Shown here: positions 52,651-63,951 of the stretch, one piece after another | How the letters are laid out: the number at the start of each line of letters is the position of its first letter | Position numbering within the stretch: the stretch's first letter is position 1 | Source of the DNA: Oscheius onirici | Taxonomy: Eukaryota; Nematoda; Chromadorea; Rhabditida; Rhabditidae | Length of the DNA stretch: 64,000 nt | Direction of reading: 5' to 3' | Assembly (NCBI GenBank): GCA_932521025.1 | Contig: OW051468.1 | Coordinates: 7,998,064-8,062,063, forward strand | Notes under the pieces: generated by a model | What the model saw: the letters and a program-made list of their open reading frames with translations, nothing else | Databases searched by the model: none | Told to the model about the DNA's origin: nothing | Made by a program: the position numbers and the translations under genes

Positions 52651-53861
52651 GTTTTGAACGCAAACTGAGGCTTTCTATGGGACAGTGGTAAGACGAACAA
52701 GAGCCAGATGATCACAGACAAAGGAGAAAAGTCCTTATAACGCTGTTGAAAACAGAGTGCTGTCCAGTCAATTACAGCAGAAAAATGAGAGTCGCGCACG
52801 TAAACATTGATACTGACTGTCGTCTGATCTATCTCCGCGAGTGACCTTTACAACTTTACTGCTGCTGAAAACTTGATGTAGACTCAAAGTTTGGAGGTCA
52901 ACTGAGATCCCACTGATGTGTCTATTGAAGGCATCTTGGTAGATAAAATTTCGTTTCCAAAGAAGCTGTTTAAAGGTCAGAAAGGGACTGTGATCATAGA
53001 ATCTTTACACATCGAGAGATCGAGATGGCGGCGACAGCGAGCTTGGGTCTTTCTGATACTGTTCCAGAAGGTTCCAGAGGTGTTCTACCTGTTCCAGAAG
53101 ATTCATTAAGTGTTGTAACCGTTTCTGGAGGATCCTGGCGAGAAAACAGCACTTCATCTCGTCTCATTCGAGTTGGATGGTCTCCCAGGGGATCTGTCTC
53201 GCTGAGCACACACAAACACAACTTTACCCATTCTCGTCGAGCCGGTTAACTGAATTTGAGTGTCTCTCTCCCCTTCATAAACTCCACTTTACTTATTCAG
53301 TCCTTTTGGAAAAATGCTTCCGAAAACCAAGTTTGGCGCACTTATGTCTCCGCGGAGAAGTCAAGAATTTGGAAGTCTATTAGATTTGTCGCCGGCGCCC
53401 CGCCACGACAAGTGGAACGAACCTTCAGTCTGCTCTTTCAACTTTATTTTTCCTACCTTTTTGGCCTGAAATATCGTTTTGTTGGATTGAAACTTGATTT
53501 GGCCCAAATCTTGTCTAAATTTAAGGGACTAATTTTTCTCAGTAGCTATTTTACCGACTATACCTGTGAATGCAACCGTGTTTAGTTAGGTACTTGCTTG
53601 TGGTTTCGGACGGATAAACTTATCAAAGGTTGAATATCCTTCGAACGGGTAAGGCAAAGAAGAGCCAGGAGATTATTTCCCAAATTTGATTCTACCTACT
53701 TCGTTCTACTTTTCCAAAAGAGCATCTTGTTAGGCTCTAAAAATCCGAGCTCACTTCCGTCAATGACGCCAATTGAAAACAATGGCTGCCGTTCCTTTTA
53801 AAGTGCTTGCTCTCGGACTAATTCATTTTTCCTAGCTTTTCTCCAGGACGCCAGATGGTCG
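52651..53861. promoter_or_regulatory. Upstream region of the NETO-like gene
   Basis: No supported gene. An ATG-initiated frame at 53025-53246 (MAATASLGLSDTVPEGS) has no recognisable domain. GTTCCAGAAG occurs repeatedly in 53060-53100, a short imperfect direct repeat. Confidence 0.3.
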
Positions 53862-56373
53862 ATGCGAGTGGGCTCCGTGCTTCTCGGCGCCGTTCTAGGT
53901 ACTTTCTGGTTTTTATTTATAAAAAAAACTATTACAGTATCCTGGTTCAAAGGAGCCGTCTCCCAATGTGGTGACTTGATGGGAGCCGGAACGATCCTCG
54001 ATACTTTTTCAAGCCCAAACTATCCAAGTAAATAGTCTTTTTCAGTAGAAAGGAATCGATGTATACAAAATTAGTCGTCTCTTCTTCTCTCGTTAGCATG
54101 CAAATGAATGAAGGAATTCGGGGGTTAATCCGGAACCCAAACAGCGTAATTGAGATCTCATTACTCCCGAAAGGATGGTCGAGGGACCAACTTTCAGGCA
54201 AATATCCGCCAAATATCGACTGTGTTCGTGTTGTTCAAGCCAGAGCCGGATACGACATTCGGGTAATCTTCAAGGAACGTTTTGAGGTCAGCTCTTTCAA
54301 ATTCCCCTTTCTAATCAGTTCAGATAGAGACTCCGTACTCGATCAACGGTCTGGTGGACGACTGTCCCAATGACTGGGTCGAGTTCAGAGACGGACGCTA
54401 CGGTTTCAGTCGACTCATCGGAAAGTTTTGCGGCAGTGATCCGCCACAGACACCTGTCATTGCCAGATCAGGTAAACTCGTTAACAAACTCCTCACACTC
54501 TCATATTAGGCTTTCTCTGGATCCGTTTCCGATCAGACGACCAGCTAGAGTACGCCGGCTTCTCGGCCAAAATAGAGATGGTCCGTAACCGGATGGGACC
54601 TTCCAGTAGTCTTGGAGGTATGTTTTATTTTTACTGTACCCAATTTTCTTCTTCGCATCGAGACCAGAATAACGCGTAAAAAAAAACAAGAACCTTGGCT
54701 GAGTTATACTGATGCAGTGTTATACTGATCTCGTTACGACGGAAATGGGATACGGTAATGACATCTGCAACCAGATTGTTTATCTTTCGCTTTTACGCAA
54801 CTCTTTGAACCGAGCCGACGCCACTCTTTTTGCATCTTTCTTATCTAAAACGCACAGCCGATACCACCTGCCCCTATCAGAGACTGTTTACTCAGAGGCG
54901 AAAACATCAGTCGGTCACTTTACGATCGGTCAAATATCTTACTGAAGAGGATCCCTGAGAATCAGGAAAAAGTGTTCCCTGATCAAAAGTAAACAATAGA
55001 CACATGAGCATCTTATGACTTGCTCCCGAACTTGATTCTTACGACCTCTCTCTCTTATAAACAAAAGGAGAAATTTACTCTGAACGTTGAGCCCGAATGA
55101 GTCAGATGACTGCTAAAAATAACTTTCAGAAGGTTCGTCTCCTAAAAAACCGCAAGTTTCGAGCTCACACTTACATTTTCCAGCCTTGTCATGTTCAGAA
55201 AAGTTGTAGTTTTTGACATGCTCTACAACTTTGTAAAACATCACAAAACTCTAAAACGCTTTAATCACAATGAAAGTACCCCGTTCAGAATGCCATCTAG
55301 TGTTCTCTCACGGTCTCGACGGCGTCTTGGACGCTCGCCAACTCTCCTCCTTTGTGGTTGGTTCTCAAACGAGTTCTTAATCCGCGTTCTAAGGCTCCAA
55401 ACCTGACCTCTCCGGTAGAATGTGTATGGCTGATTCGGATTCCAGCTCCCCTGGCAATCGTTCTCTACATTCCCGACTTCAATCTCGTCTATCCCAATCA
55501 ATGTTCCAGAAACTTTGTCGAAGTCTATGCGGGAGAAATGACGGATACTCCGTTGAGAAAGTAGCTTTTGACTCAGTTTCACAAAAACCTCGTTTTTCTT
55601 TTTTCAGATTCTGTGGACTGACAGCCTCAAACGTGTTTACTACTCAGAGTGAAATCTTGGTCAGACTTTATCTTCACAGTGCCAAAATCTTGGCTGCGAC
55701 GGAACTTGTCGGACTGTACAGTGCCTACACTAGACGTAAGTTTTCGATAGAGAAAATATTCCGCCTTCAGACAAAAACTGTTCCTCATTGGGTCTGTTCA
55801 CTTGTGGCGACGACAACTGCGTTCCTGAAGGACTGGTCTGTAACGGTCGACAGAACTGTCCTTATGGAAGGGATGAGTCGCAGTGCATTGAAGGTATCCT
55901 CTGTTCAAACAGAAGATTTTAGCTGTTTGCTTCGAGGCCCACTGACTACGCAAAGATGGATACTCAGCCAAGAAAATTGAAAGATTGGGACTTTTTCCAT
56001 TTTCTTGACTGAGTATCAAATGTTTGCGTAGGTCTCAGGGCAAACAGCTAAAATTTTACAGTAATCCCTATTATTTTTAAACAGACTATTCCTAGAACCT
56101 AACTGTATTTTTTCAGCCGGCCAAGTTCTACGTAATGTCGTCCGATCAGGATATACTCCTCTCGTCTCATTAATCATCATGGTTTTTATTGTGGTCGTTG
56201 GTCTTTTCATTTGGAGCTGCCAAGCCGCAACTTTCTGCAGGACACAGAACAGACGGTTTGAACAGACTCTTCCTTCTAACAGTACCTTTCCAGACTCTGT
56301 TCAGTCAGCTATGCTCCTCCAATCTACGCAAATGGTCGCGTTTGATCTTTCGCTACTTTCTCGCTCCGAATAA
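53862..56373 (+). CDS. sol-2: NETO/SOL-2-like CUB-CUB-LDLa membrane protein
   Basis: Type I membrane protein with two CUB domains, one LDL-receptor class A module and one transmembrane helix, the layout of NETO proteins (C. elegans SOL-2), auxiliary subunits of ionotropic glutamate receptors. The signal peptide MRVGSVLLGAVLVSWF spans an intron. CUB1: CGDLMGAGTILDTFSSPNYP, then DIRVIFKERFEIE, DDCPNDWVEFRDG, FCGSDPP, GFLWIRFRSDD. CUB2: WLIRIPAPLAIVLYIPDFN, CSRNFVEVYAGE, KFCGLTA, ILVRLYLHSA. LDLa: FTCGDDNCVPEGLVCNGRQN followed by CPYGRDESQC. TM: PLVSLIIMVFIVVVGLFIW. The cytoplasmic tail is only about 50 residues. Introns hold fold-back copy 15 and MITE copy D. The stop TAA lies inside AATAAA (56369-56374). 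The exon starting CUB2 is uncertain. Confidence 0.78.
55157..55262. repeat. Fold-back repeat copy 15
   Basis: In the intron between the two CUB-coding parts. TTTCGAGCTCACACTTACAT, TTTCCAGCCTTGTCATGTTC, AGTTGTAG against CTACAACTTTGTAAAACATC, ACAAAACTCTAAAA. Confidence 0.8.
55896..56090. mobile_element. MITE copy D
   Basis: In the last NETO-like intron. CTCTGTTCAAACAGAAG at the left, TTTTAAACAGACTATT at the right; strong inner arms TTTTAGCTGTTTGC / GCAAACAGCTAAAATTTT, TACGCAAAGATGGATACTCA / TGAGTATCAAATGTTTGCGT and AGAAAAT / ATTTTCT. Same design and shared interior words (GGATACTCAGCCAA) as copy A. Confidence 0.85.
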
Positions 56374-56374
56374 A
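56369..56374 (+). terminator. Polyadenylation signal overlapping the NETO-like stop codon
   Basis: AATAAA contains the TAA stop (56371-56373). A second AATAAA at about 56480 is an alternative. Confidence 0.55.
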
Positions 56375-56479
56375 GATCCTCTTTCGTGCGTGCGTAGATT
56401 GCAAAACCAACTGGTCAAGTGTGACTCATTGCGGGAACAGGAGCGTGTGAATGGATGGTGAAAGAGAGGTAGTCAGGTG

Positions 56480-59400
56480 TAATAAACAAGGGTGAATAAC
56501 ACTGCGAAAAAAAAAGACTGGGACCCGAACAAAGGCATGTTGACCAGAGAGGATCCGGGAAGAGTAGGGGTCAACAAGGTCCGGTTCACCATTTTCTTCG
56601 GGAACTCTTTCCCGGAAGCAGTTACTTGCCCCCAGTCCCCATTCAGACTCCTGTTTGCGCTTCTTTCTGTATCATACAAAGCTTCCGGTACCGGCAGCTG
56701 GACAAACTGAATCTCGTCTCTTTGAAGTTGGCAGCTGCCCAAGAACGATATTTCGAAATCTACGAGGCGTGCTTTTCAGAGGGACAAACAAAGTGCTTTT
56801 AAAGGGGAATACATTATTTCAAACTTCGACCAAAGCAACCAAAGCATTTTTGAGCTTCACGATGTTCTGCAAAGTTGTAGAGCTCGTCAAAAACTACAAC
56901 TGTGCAGAACATCGAAAAACTGTAAGATGTAAGCGTGAGCTATAAAAATGAGGGTTTTCTCTATTACCCGACGTTTGGGGCGGCAGTTACTTTCCTTACT
57001 TGATCAAGAAATCTTTAAGTATTCTCCTTCTGACCCCGGAATCTGACTCATTCTCAGTCGGCAAAGTAATTTGTCAGGATCGCGTTGAAAAATGAAGTCC
57101 ATTTGGTGCTGCCGAAACCAGCAGCGCGGTCAATTAATTCAGACGGGGACCTTATCTTCTAGCCATCTCGTTAGCTGGACACGATGACCAATAACCTTTC
57201 CGGCGCCTAGACTGATTCAGCAGCAGTTCTTTCGGTGGTGGGAAGATGACCGACACTGATAAGATGAGGCCATTTGAGTCATATGTTATGGGAAGAAATT
57301 CTTAGCTTTTCGACTCAATCCCAATGGACCATCTTTGAAGAATGCCAGACATCAGTTGCTTTTTTTGGCGGGCTGTCCCCAAACTTGGTATGGTAATCCC
57401 TCGCTCTCAAAAAAGTCCGTCCTTTCCAATGCGTCTCATTCATCCGCTAATTCTAGCCGAAGGTCAGCTTTTCGAAGAAGGAAAATGGGGGGATCCAGCA
57501 GATGGTCTTCTCTTATCTCAAAGGTTCTCGTTGAAATTCAGCCTCTCTGACTAATGGGGCCGTGTCTGGAATAGCAATTGTGCATTCATTGCAGTTTTTA
57601 CGTTCTGCTCGTTGCTCCATCTCTCTCTCTAACATGCAACACGAGATTAGAAGAGACAGAAGGAGGGAAAGAGAACGCCCATCAAGTTTGCACGGCTCTG
57701 GTTACGGCTCCCCTGTGGCGCCTCTAGTTCATTTTTCAACGGCTCCTTTATCCTCTTTTGTCTAGTCAAATTTGAACGTTTTGTCTAGGGTTGTCCTCCG
57801 TCCCTACGAATTTTATGGAAAACACTTAATACCCATTTTGAACACAAGCTTTCTATGCCCTACTGTACTTATGTTCACAATTTCAAAGGTTTCTTGCTTT
57901 CCCCGAAAGTGCGCCTTACTGGCACGGGCCCGGTGTACAGCTCTAGTTTTGTCATATTCTCTTCTGGGTAAAAAGTAAAAAATACTGTACAATAGGCATT
58001 AGCCGACTGCTCTCCGTTTACAACTCGCGCGGCACTGATCAAAGACGATTTACGATTAGTCCCTTACGATGATACTTGTCACCTCTCTAAAAGAGAAAAG
58101 AACGGAACGGGTCTCCATTTCCTATTGAGGAATGACCCTCATCAGTCTCCGACCGCCGCGAACACACAAGGTCTTACCTCTTTTTCTCTTTTGAGGACGC
58201 GAAGGACACAATATGGACATGAGAAGGCGGGTAATTAGCTCGGAATCTTCTTGTGTTTCGACCTTTGAACCGTCGGTCTCAAAAGAGAACTGCGTGTCCC
58301 AGTGGCACTGTAACCTGCGGGCATCCCGCAGTGTGAGAACTGTTTATGGCTCGTTCACGTGAATGTCCCACAGTATCCCCCTTTTTGTTTATTGACTAAC
58401 CCAATGAAAAAGAGTGACTAACTGTTTAAAATATCTCCCCCGCACTCCATTTCTCTCTCGATCGAACGGTAGGAGAACCACGCGACGAGAACAATGAGCC
58501 CAGTCGACACCGCGACTGAAAGAGGTGGAAAATGGTGTCAGTCGCACAAACAAGTAGGAAATTACTCTCTTTGACGCAGTAGTCCGTCTAAAAGTTATTG
58601 AGAATAATGGGACTTTTAAAAATTTCGTTTCGAGACCCTACAACGTTCAAACCTTGGATACTGTGAAAGATAGTCATCCAAATTCAAACTTGTCCGTGTT
58701 GGATAAGTATCAAATTTTATCTGTAATATTTTAAGCAACGGATTTCGCAACGAAAACTTTAACTATTCTCGGTAAGTTTTGGATTGGCAAGAAAGGGACC
58801 TCAAAGATGTACTTGACGGCGTCTTTCAAAACCAATGACTCATTAAATTTTAATCAGTCTAGTCTTCCAGAATGGAATTCTCTCTCCCTCGGTTAAAGAA
58901 AATTGTTTTTCCTCGCCCCTGCTCATCTAGGGATCAAAACAAGGAAAGATGTTTACCTGGATCAAAGAGAACAAGTCAAATATTTCCCTCTCTCTTTCTA
59001 CCTGCCACTGCCAGTGCACTTTACCGGTCTCATCCAGTCTCTCCTTTTATCTCGCCGTTGGCGCTGTGATTGACACCTCGTATAGTGCGACCAGCCATCC
59101 CCCCTACCTATATCACATCGTAATCAGAGGTTCTCCCAGCCCTAATCGCTCTCTAAATTTCGTAACCCAAGGGGGAGAGAGGCGGGTAGCAGCACCCCCG
59201 GGAAATAGGCGGAGCCTACAGAGCGGGGGGGCAGGAGGAGGCACATTGTGCGTGGCGGAATAGGCTGTGAGGCGTTGGCTTCTGTCCTCTCCTCGTTTTT
59301 TGTACTCTCTCTCTCTCATCTAGGCTCAGATCGTGACCCCAGATGGTTGGACCGGGGAGAGAGTGGATGGAGGTCAGTGCACCCGGCGGTCTGACCTCGC

Positions 59401-60679
59401 GGCTCGGCACGGTTATTGACCGGATAGGTCCGGGTGCAACTACTTTCGAAATTATTTTTAATCTACTTCATTTTTGGTCACCTGTACTATTTCCATATCC
59501 ATTACTTATCCCTGCCTCTTGCGAAAACCCTTTTCATAACCCTTCTCATTTATTGGTACTCAAGAGGAAACCTTCCGCTCTTTTATATTTTTGAGAATTT
59601 CAAAGCGTTCTCATGCTTTCATTCTTTCTCGCAGCATTCCGTCCGTTTGCACAGAAACAGTCTGATATCTCTCAGCTCAGAAACTTACACTTCTCGAATG
59701 TTCTTCGGATCCAGCCTATTGTCTGGTCAGAACTCTTGACCGGTGTACTTTCGATGGTAGTCTAGACTATAAAGCTCTGTCAGGCACCCTGACCTATGAT
59801 TCATGGCAGCTCTGACTCGTCCATTCATTCCGGTATTTTTTGATACCTGACTCAGTGTTAGGTGGCTCTCTCGGCCAGACTCTTCATTGTTCTGGATGTA
59901 CTGAACTTTCCAATTGGTCTAAACTCTCCGTTTTGAGCACTTCCTCTTTCTTTCCCTGACTCATTCAAATTGTCCCCCTTGATTTCTATTCCTTTATCAG
60001 CCAGGTGCTCTCATTTCCCAATCAAAAAACACTTCTCACCTCTTTTCATAATGTTCAATGCATACGTGGCACCCTCTTTTTTCTACTGGCAGAGACTTAA
60101 TCAGATTTTGGACCTTTTTTGTTCCAAGATATGCATTTGTAAGCGAGTCTCGCCTCCCCTTCAATTGGATCTCAGTTCGGCGGTCACCGGGGACTGCCGG
60201 ACGGGCTAATTTCTGAAAATGAGGACGGGTCTCCACCACACTAATCCCCATGTTTCTGACCACCATTATGCGCTAACTGCGATATCATTTACGCTGATTG
60301 AAACTCTCTTCTCAAGTCTGGAACGGCTGTGCCGTGGACAGACAGGTGACCTCAATTAGTGTGAGGGGCTCCCGAGACCCATACACACTGTGATTAGGGT
60401 CCTGCGCGGATTTCTTTAGCGTCCTTTGGCGGGGTTAATTGTACCAGTGAGCACACTGTCAATCATCGATTTTTTGCTCTCCTGAAAAGCGATTGGAAGG
60501 CAGGTGTTCGGCGCGTCGCGTCGACTCCAGCTGACGCCGCTTTGGTAGTCTGTTAGTTGTGTATCGTCCATCGATTAGCTCTGTTTATCCATTTCTCTCA
60601 CGGTGATTCATCCCTGTCATGTTTTCCACTCATCATTCTCTCTGAGTCACCTCCCCTGTTTTCAGTAACACCTACCATC
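56480..60679. other. Four-kilobase gap, no gene seen
   Basis: The only structured element is fold-back copy 16 (56847-56951). Open frames are short and mixed. 58990-59340 is GC-richer and has a G-rich run (AGCGGGGGGGCAGGAGG, 59221). This is probably long regulatory DNA of the calponin-homology gene, whose 5' UTR is spliced (acceptor TTTTCAG at about 60665). Confidence 0.4.
56847..56953. repeat. Fold-back repeat copy 16
   Basis: TTTTTGAGCTTCACGATGTT, CTGCAAAGTTGTAGAGCTCG against AACTACAACTGTGCAGAACA, TCGAAAAACT; right flank GATGTAAGCGTGAGCTA. Confidence 0.8.
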
Positions 60680-61737
60680 ATGTCTGAGGAGATCAAGCAG
60701 ACCGTTGTTGAGGAGACCGCTCCCGCTCTCCCGACCTCCGAGCCTCCTGTGGAGGAAGTCAAGACCGAGACTGAGGTTCTTCCCATCACTGCCGAGGTCG
60801 GCGACGAGGCCAAGACCGAGGAGAACAAGGATGAGACCAAGACTGAGGAGAAGAAACCTTCTCGTGGATTGAAGAAGCGTCTGACTCTGAAGTGGGGAAA
60901 GAACCGCGACCAGGCTGAACAGCCCAAAGAGCCCGAGGCTCCTGCCGATCCTCGTGCCGATGTCGTCGCCTGGATTGCTCAGCAGCTTCCTGTCGCTGTT
61001 CACAAGGTTCGTTTTCACTTTTTTGGCTTGTGTTTTCCCCAAAAATCTATATAAATTGCCAATTGTCAGGTCAACTTCAACGTTCTCGACTGGATCCAGA
61101 AGATTGCCGTTGAGGACGAGACCGCTCGCCAGGCCCTTCCCGGAAAGGATGGGCAGGTCACTCGCAACCAGTTCTTGGCCCATCTCCGTGATGGAAATCT
61201 CCTCGTCAAGTTGGCCAACAAGCTTCAGCCCGGATCTATCGAGCCCGCCGTCGCCGAGGAGGGAGCCGATGCTGCCAAGCAGAAGGAAGTCCAGACCCAG
61301 AATGTCGATGCTTTCGCCAAGTGGGCTCAGGGAGTTCTGAATGCTGAGGAGGGAAAGTCCATGACCGCTGCCGATCTCCTGGAGAAGGGAAAGAACGGCT
61401 ACTCGGCCGTCTTCGACACCCTCTGGAACCTCGGAATCAAGGCTCAGGAAAAGTTCAGCCAAGAAGGAATCAATGTGGAGGAGATTGTCAATACCGTCTC
61501 CAACACCGTCCGCACCACCATCATTGGACAGATCATGGCCTTCTTCAGGGTAAGTCTATAACCACAAGATTCTAATTCATCGTCTTGTAGCGCACTCGAC
61601 GCCCTGCCACGGAAGAGAAGACTGAGGAGAAGCCCGCCGAGGAGGCCGTCAACGCTGCCGAGAACCAGCAGGTCGAAGAAGTTGTCGAGAAGGTCGAAAA
61701 CGCAGTCGAGTCCACACCGGCCGTTGCCGCCAACTAG
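60680..61737 (+). CDS. Calponin-homology domain protein, highly expressed type
   Basis: 317 residues from three exons (60680-61006, 61070-61549, 61591-61737). Acidic/Lys N-terminus (MSEEIKQTVVEETAPALPTS) with Thr-Glu-Lys repeats, then GLKKRLTLKWGKNRDQAEQP. A single CH-like domain follows (VVAWIAQQLPVAVHKVNFNV, NQFLAHLRDGNLLVKLANKL, NVDAFAKWAQGV, MTAADLLEKGKNGYSAVFDT), resembling transgelin/calponin CH folds that bind actin. A helical stretch (VNTVSNTVRTTIIGQIMAFF) precedes an acidic tail (EEKTEEKPAEEAVNAAENQQ). Nearly every codon is C- or G-ended optimal (GTC, ATC, AAG, GAG), unlike its neighbours, which implies very high expression, for example in muscle. CH call moderately sure; extensions look nematode-specific. 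Confidence 0.7.
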
Positions 61738-62080
61738 AGAGTTCATAATCTCGTTAAAATTGTTGAAAATGTGAGTGTGTGTCTGTGCATAACGACCAGT
61801 GCGTGTGAGTAACCGAATAAAAGTCTCTCCCTCTCTGTAAGCTGTAAAGCCTCCTCTCAGTGCTTGTCTTGCGCGCGATAACATCGCAGCCATATGGAGT
61901 GGTTGGCTACGCATCCGCCTAGGGGTCAGTCAGCGGGGAGAGAGAGTAAATCCGCCTCATTTGCATAAACGATAAACAGTGACACCAGGGGGTGCGCACA
62001 GACGCGTTAGACATCCAAATTGCGGGATTAGGGACTCGAACTTTTGAACATTACGACTTCTTTTCGAATATTCAGAAAAG
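61738..62080. other. 3' flank of the calponin-homology gene
   Basis: AATAAA at about 61816. No gene beyond it. Confidence 0.5.
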
Positions 62081-62084
62081 GGCA

Positions 62085-62168
62085 AAAACTTCAACCTCGA
62101 AGGAATCGAACTCGTATGTCTTGCCTCGCAGTCTACCCTCTAACCGACTGCGCTATATGGCAAAGACC
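62085..62168 (-). repeat. tRNA-derived repeat (SINE-like), copy 2
   Basis: The - strand has CATATAGCGCAGTCGGTTAG and GAGTTCGATTCC (A- and B-box-like), but the T stem does not pair. Shares the A-box half with the copy at 44.0 kb. Confidence 0.6.
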
Positions 62169-63300
62169 GCGCAGCTGTCTGCGTCGGTCTGATGTCTAAT
62201 CTTACATTTTCAGATGTTGCCGGCTATTCTTCTCTCCCCTGTCTTCGAGCTTCAACCTCTTTCTTCTGTCCCCCTTCCTCCATCAAATGATCTTTACACA
62301 AAATCACACACATAATTTCCATTTCTGTAGAAATCTGACTCCCCCTCTCTCTACTACTACTCCAGAATATTGAGATTTCCGCTTTGCCGACGAAAATATT
62401 CTATATATTTGTGTCCTTCCCAAACCGTTGTCAAAGACTTGTCAACTTTAATAAACTACAAGAGAGATTTTTCGTGTTCGAAGACCAAGAAGGGCCTCTA
62501 ACTTAATTAGCCGGCAGGGTCCAGAAATTTCCATTTTAATTCAATATCGATTCTTTCTGCCTTCTCTCAATGACGCCCTCTTCCAGAGAGACCGTGAAAA
62601 TGGCTAATGAAACGGACTGGGGATGCCCTCAGAATTCATTAGGGAGAGAACAGGGCAGAGAACAGATGGTTAGGGAGTTTCGCACTGGGAATGAGTAATA
62701 AGCCTTTTTGTTTGTCTGTTCATAGCCTCTGTTTGTAGAAACAGCTACGACCAGTTATATTCTGTCAGCTTGTGTATTCGGCCAGTTATATTCTGAGCAG
62801 GTATATTCTGTCAGAGAGAGTAGGATTTGAACTTGGGATTGTAACTGTTGACAAAGCGACTGGCAACCGACTGGCTGACTGACTGGAAATAGGACAGGAG
62901 AGTATAGGTTGACCTGACCGGACTAGAAATGGCATGCTGATCGGAACACTGCCAAAGGGACTGAGTGAAATGGTCAGTTGATCCTGGAACATTACCTTGA
63001 CCAAGAAAACTTACAAGACAGGAGGTGGAACAGTGGAATATTATACTCTCCAATAATATGGATAGATTACTGATTGTGTCAAAACATATGCTCTATACAG
63101 TAGCAAAAATTATACCCTCTTTAGTCCCAAAAAAAAACCTTGGAATCCAATTGTCGCTCTCCCCATTTTCTCTCTCGACTTTTTGTCTCTGACATTATCC
63201 GTTTTACGGGGTTAATTAACGCCGGCCAGCCGAATGGCAGCGTGCTGGGAGGAGGAACACCAATAACAATTTTGTCAAAGAATGAGAGGGTTGCATTCCT
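62169..63300. other. Gap, short direct repeats only
   Basis: No gene seen. 62750-62820 repeats GTATATTCTGTCAG / TTATATTCTG several times and 62850-62900 repeats GACTG units (GACTGGCTGACTGACTGG), a small tandem-like tract. Confidence 0.4.
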
Positions 63301-63951
63301 TCAGACCGGATGAGCTTTTTCTATCACATGGCGTTGAAAGTCCCTCCTGGAGGTGAAGGCTTCGCCACAAGCGCAGACGAGTCGTCTACCGGGAGCATGA
63401 GTACAGGTATGAAGAGTGAATATCAACGGGTCGGAGAAGACCATAAGACAGTCCCAGCAGCCCTGAAAGAATCTAAATTATTCTGATCTGGTCATTCGGC
63501 CGGCTGGCATTAATCGGAAATGTGCCGTGGTGGTCATCTGGACATATGGTTCGACCAGTCGAGCAATAAAGAGAGAGACAACATTACTGCCTTGGAGTCC
63601 CTCGGGGAGATCTGTTGGCAATACGCCCATAATCGGTTCCGCGAGAAGAGAGAAAGGGGAACAAACAGCTCAAAGGAATTAGCTGTCGCTCGTTCTGACG
63701 ACCCCAGCCAGGTGCAACAGATTTTGTGCCAAACAGGGACAACAATTAGACAGATGTTCTTACCAAGAATTCAGGATTTTTCTCCAGATTCTTCAGATAT
63801 TCTTGTCTGGCTTGTCTCTCCTCGTCAGACAGTGTCAAGTCAAGTGGACTCTCGTCGTCTCCCATTCCCCACTCTCTCTCTGAAAGATCACTTTTACCGC
63901 GTCTACCAAGAAAAAGAGCCACCAGCTGTAGGGGAGACATCACAGCTGGCT
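63301..63951 (-). CDS. Zinc-finger protein with a CtBP-type motif, 3' part
   Basis: Two exons (63951-63764, 63462-63301) of a gene entering from the right edge; its start lies outside or is unresolved. Exon 1 encodes VALFLGRRGKSDLSERE, then SPLDLTLSDEE, whose PLDLT fits the PxDL(S/T) motif that binds the co-repressor CtBP. Exon 2 encodes a finger pair (CWDCLMVFSDPLIFTLHTCT, CACGEAFTSRRDFQRHV) and ends EKAHPV. The spacing C-x2-C-x12-H-x4-5-H with an FTLH core resembles the C-terminal finger pair of the hunchback/Ikaros group, which mediates protein contacts rather than DNA binding. Class uncertain; a nuclear repressor is inferred. Confidence 0.55.

Noticed and set aside
6731-56953. CRISPR array
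   Set aside because: The repeats are scattered over 50 kb, self-complementary and without regular spacers; the genome is eukaryotic.
62085-62168. Functional tRNA
   Set aside because: Same reason: the T stem around GTTCGATT fails to form.
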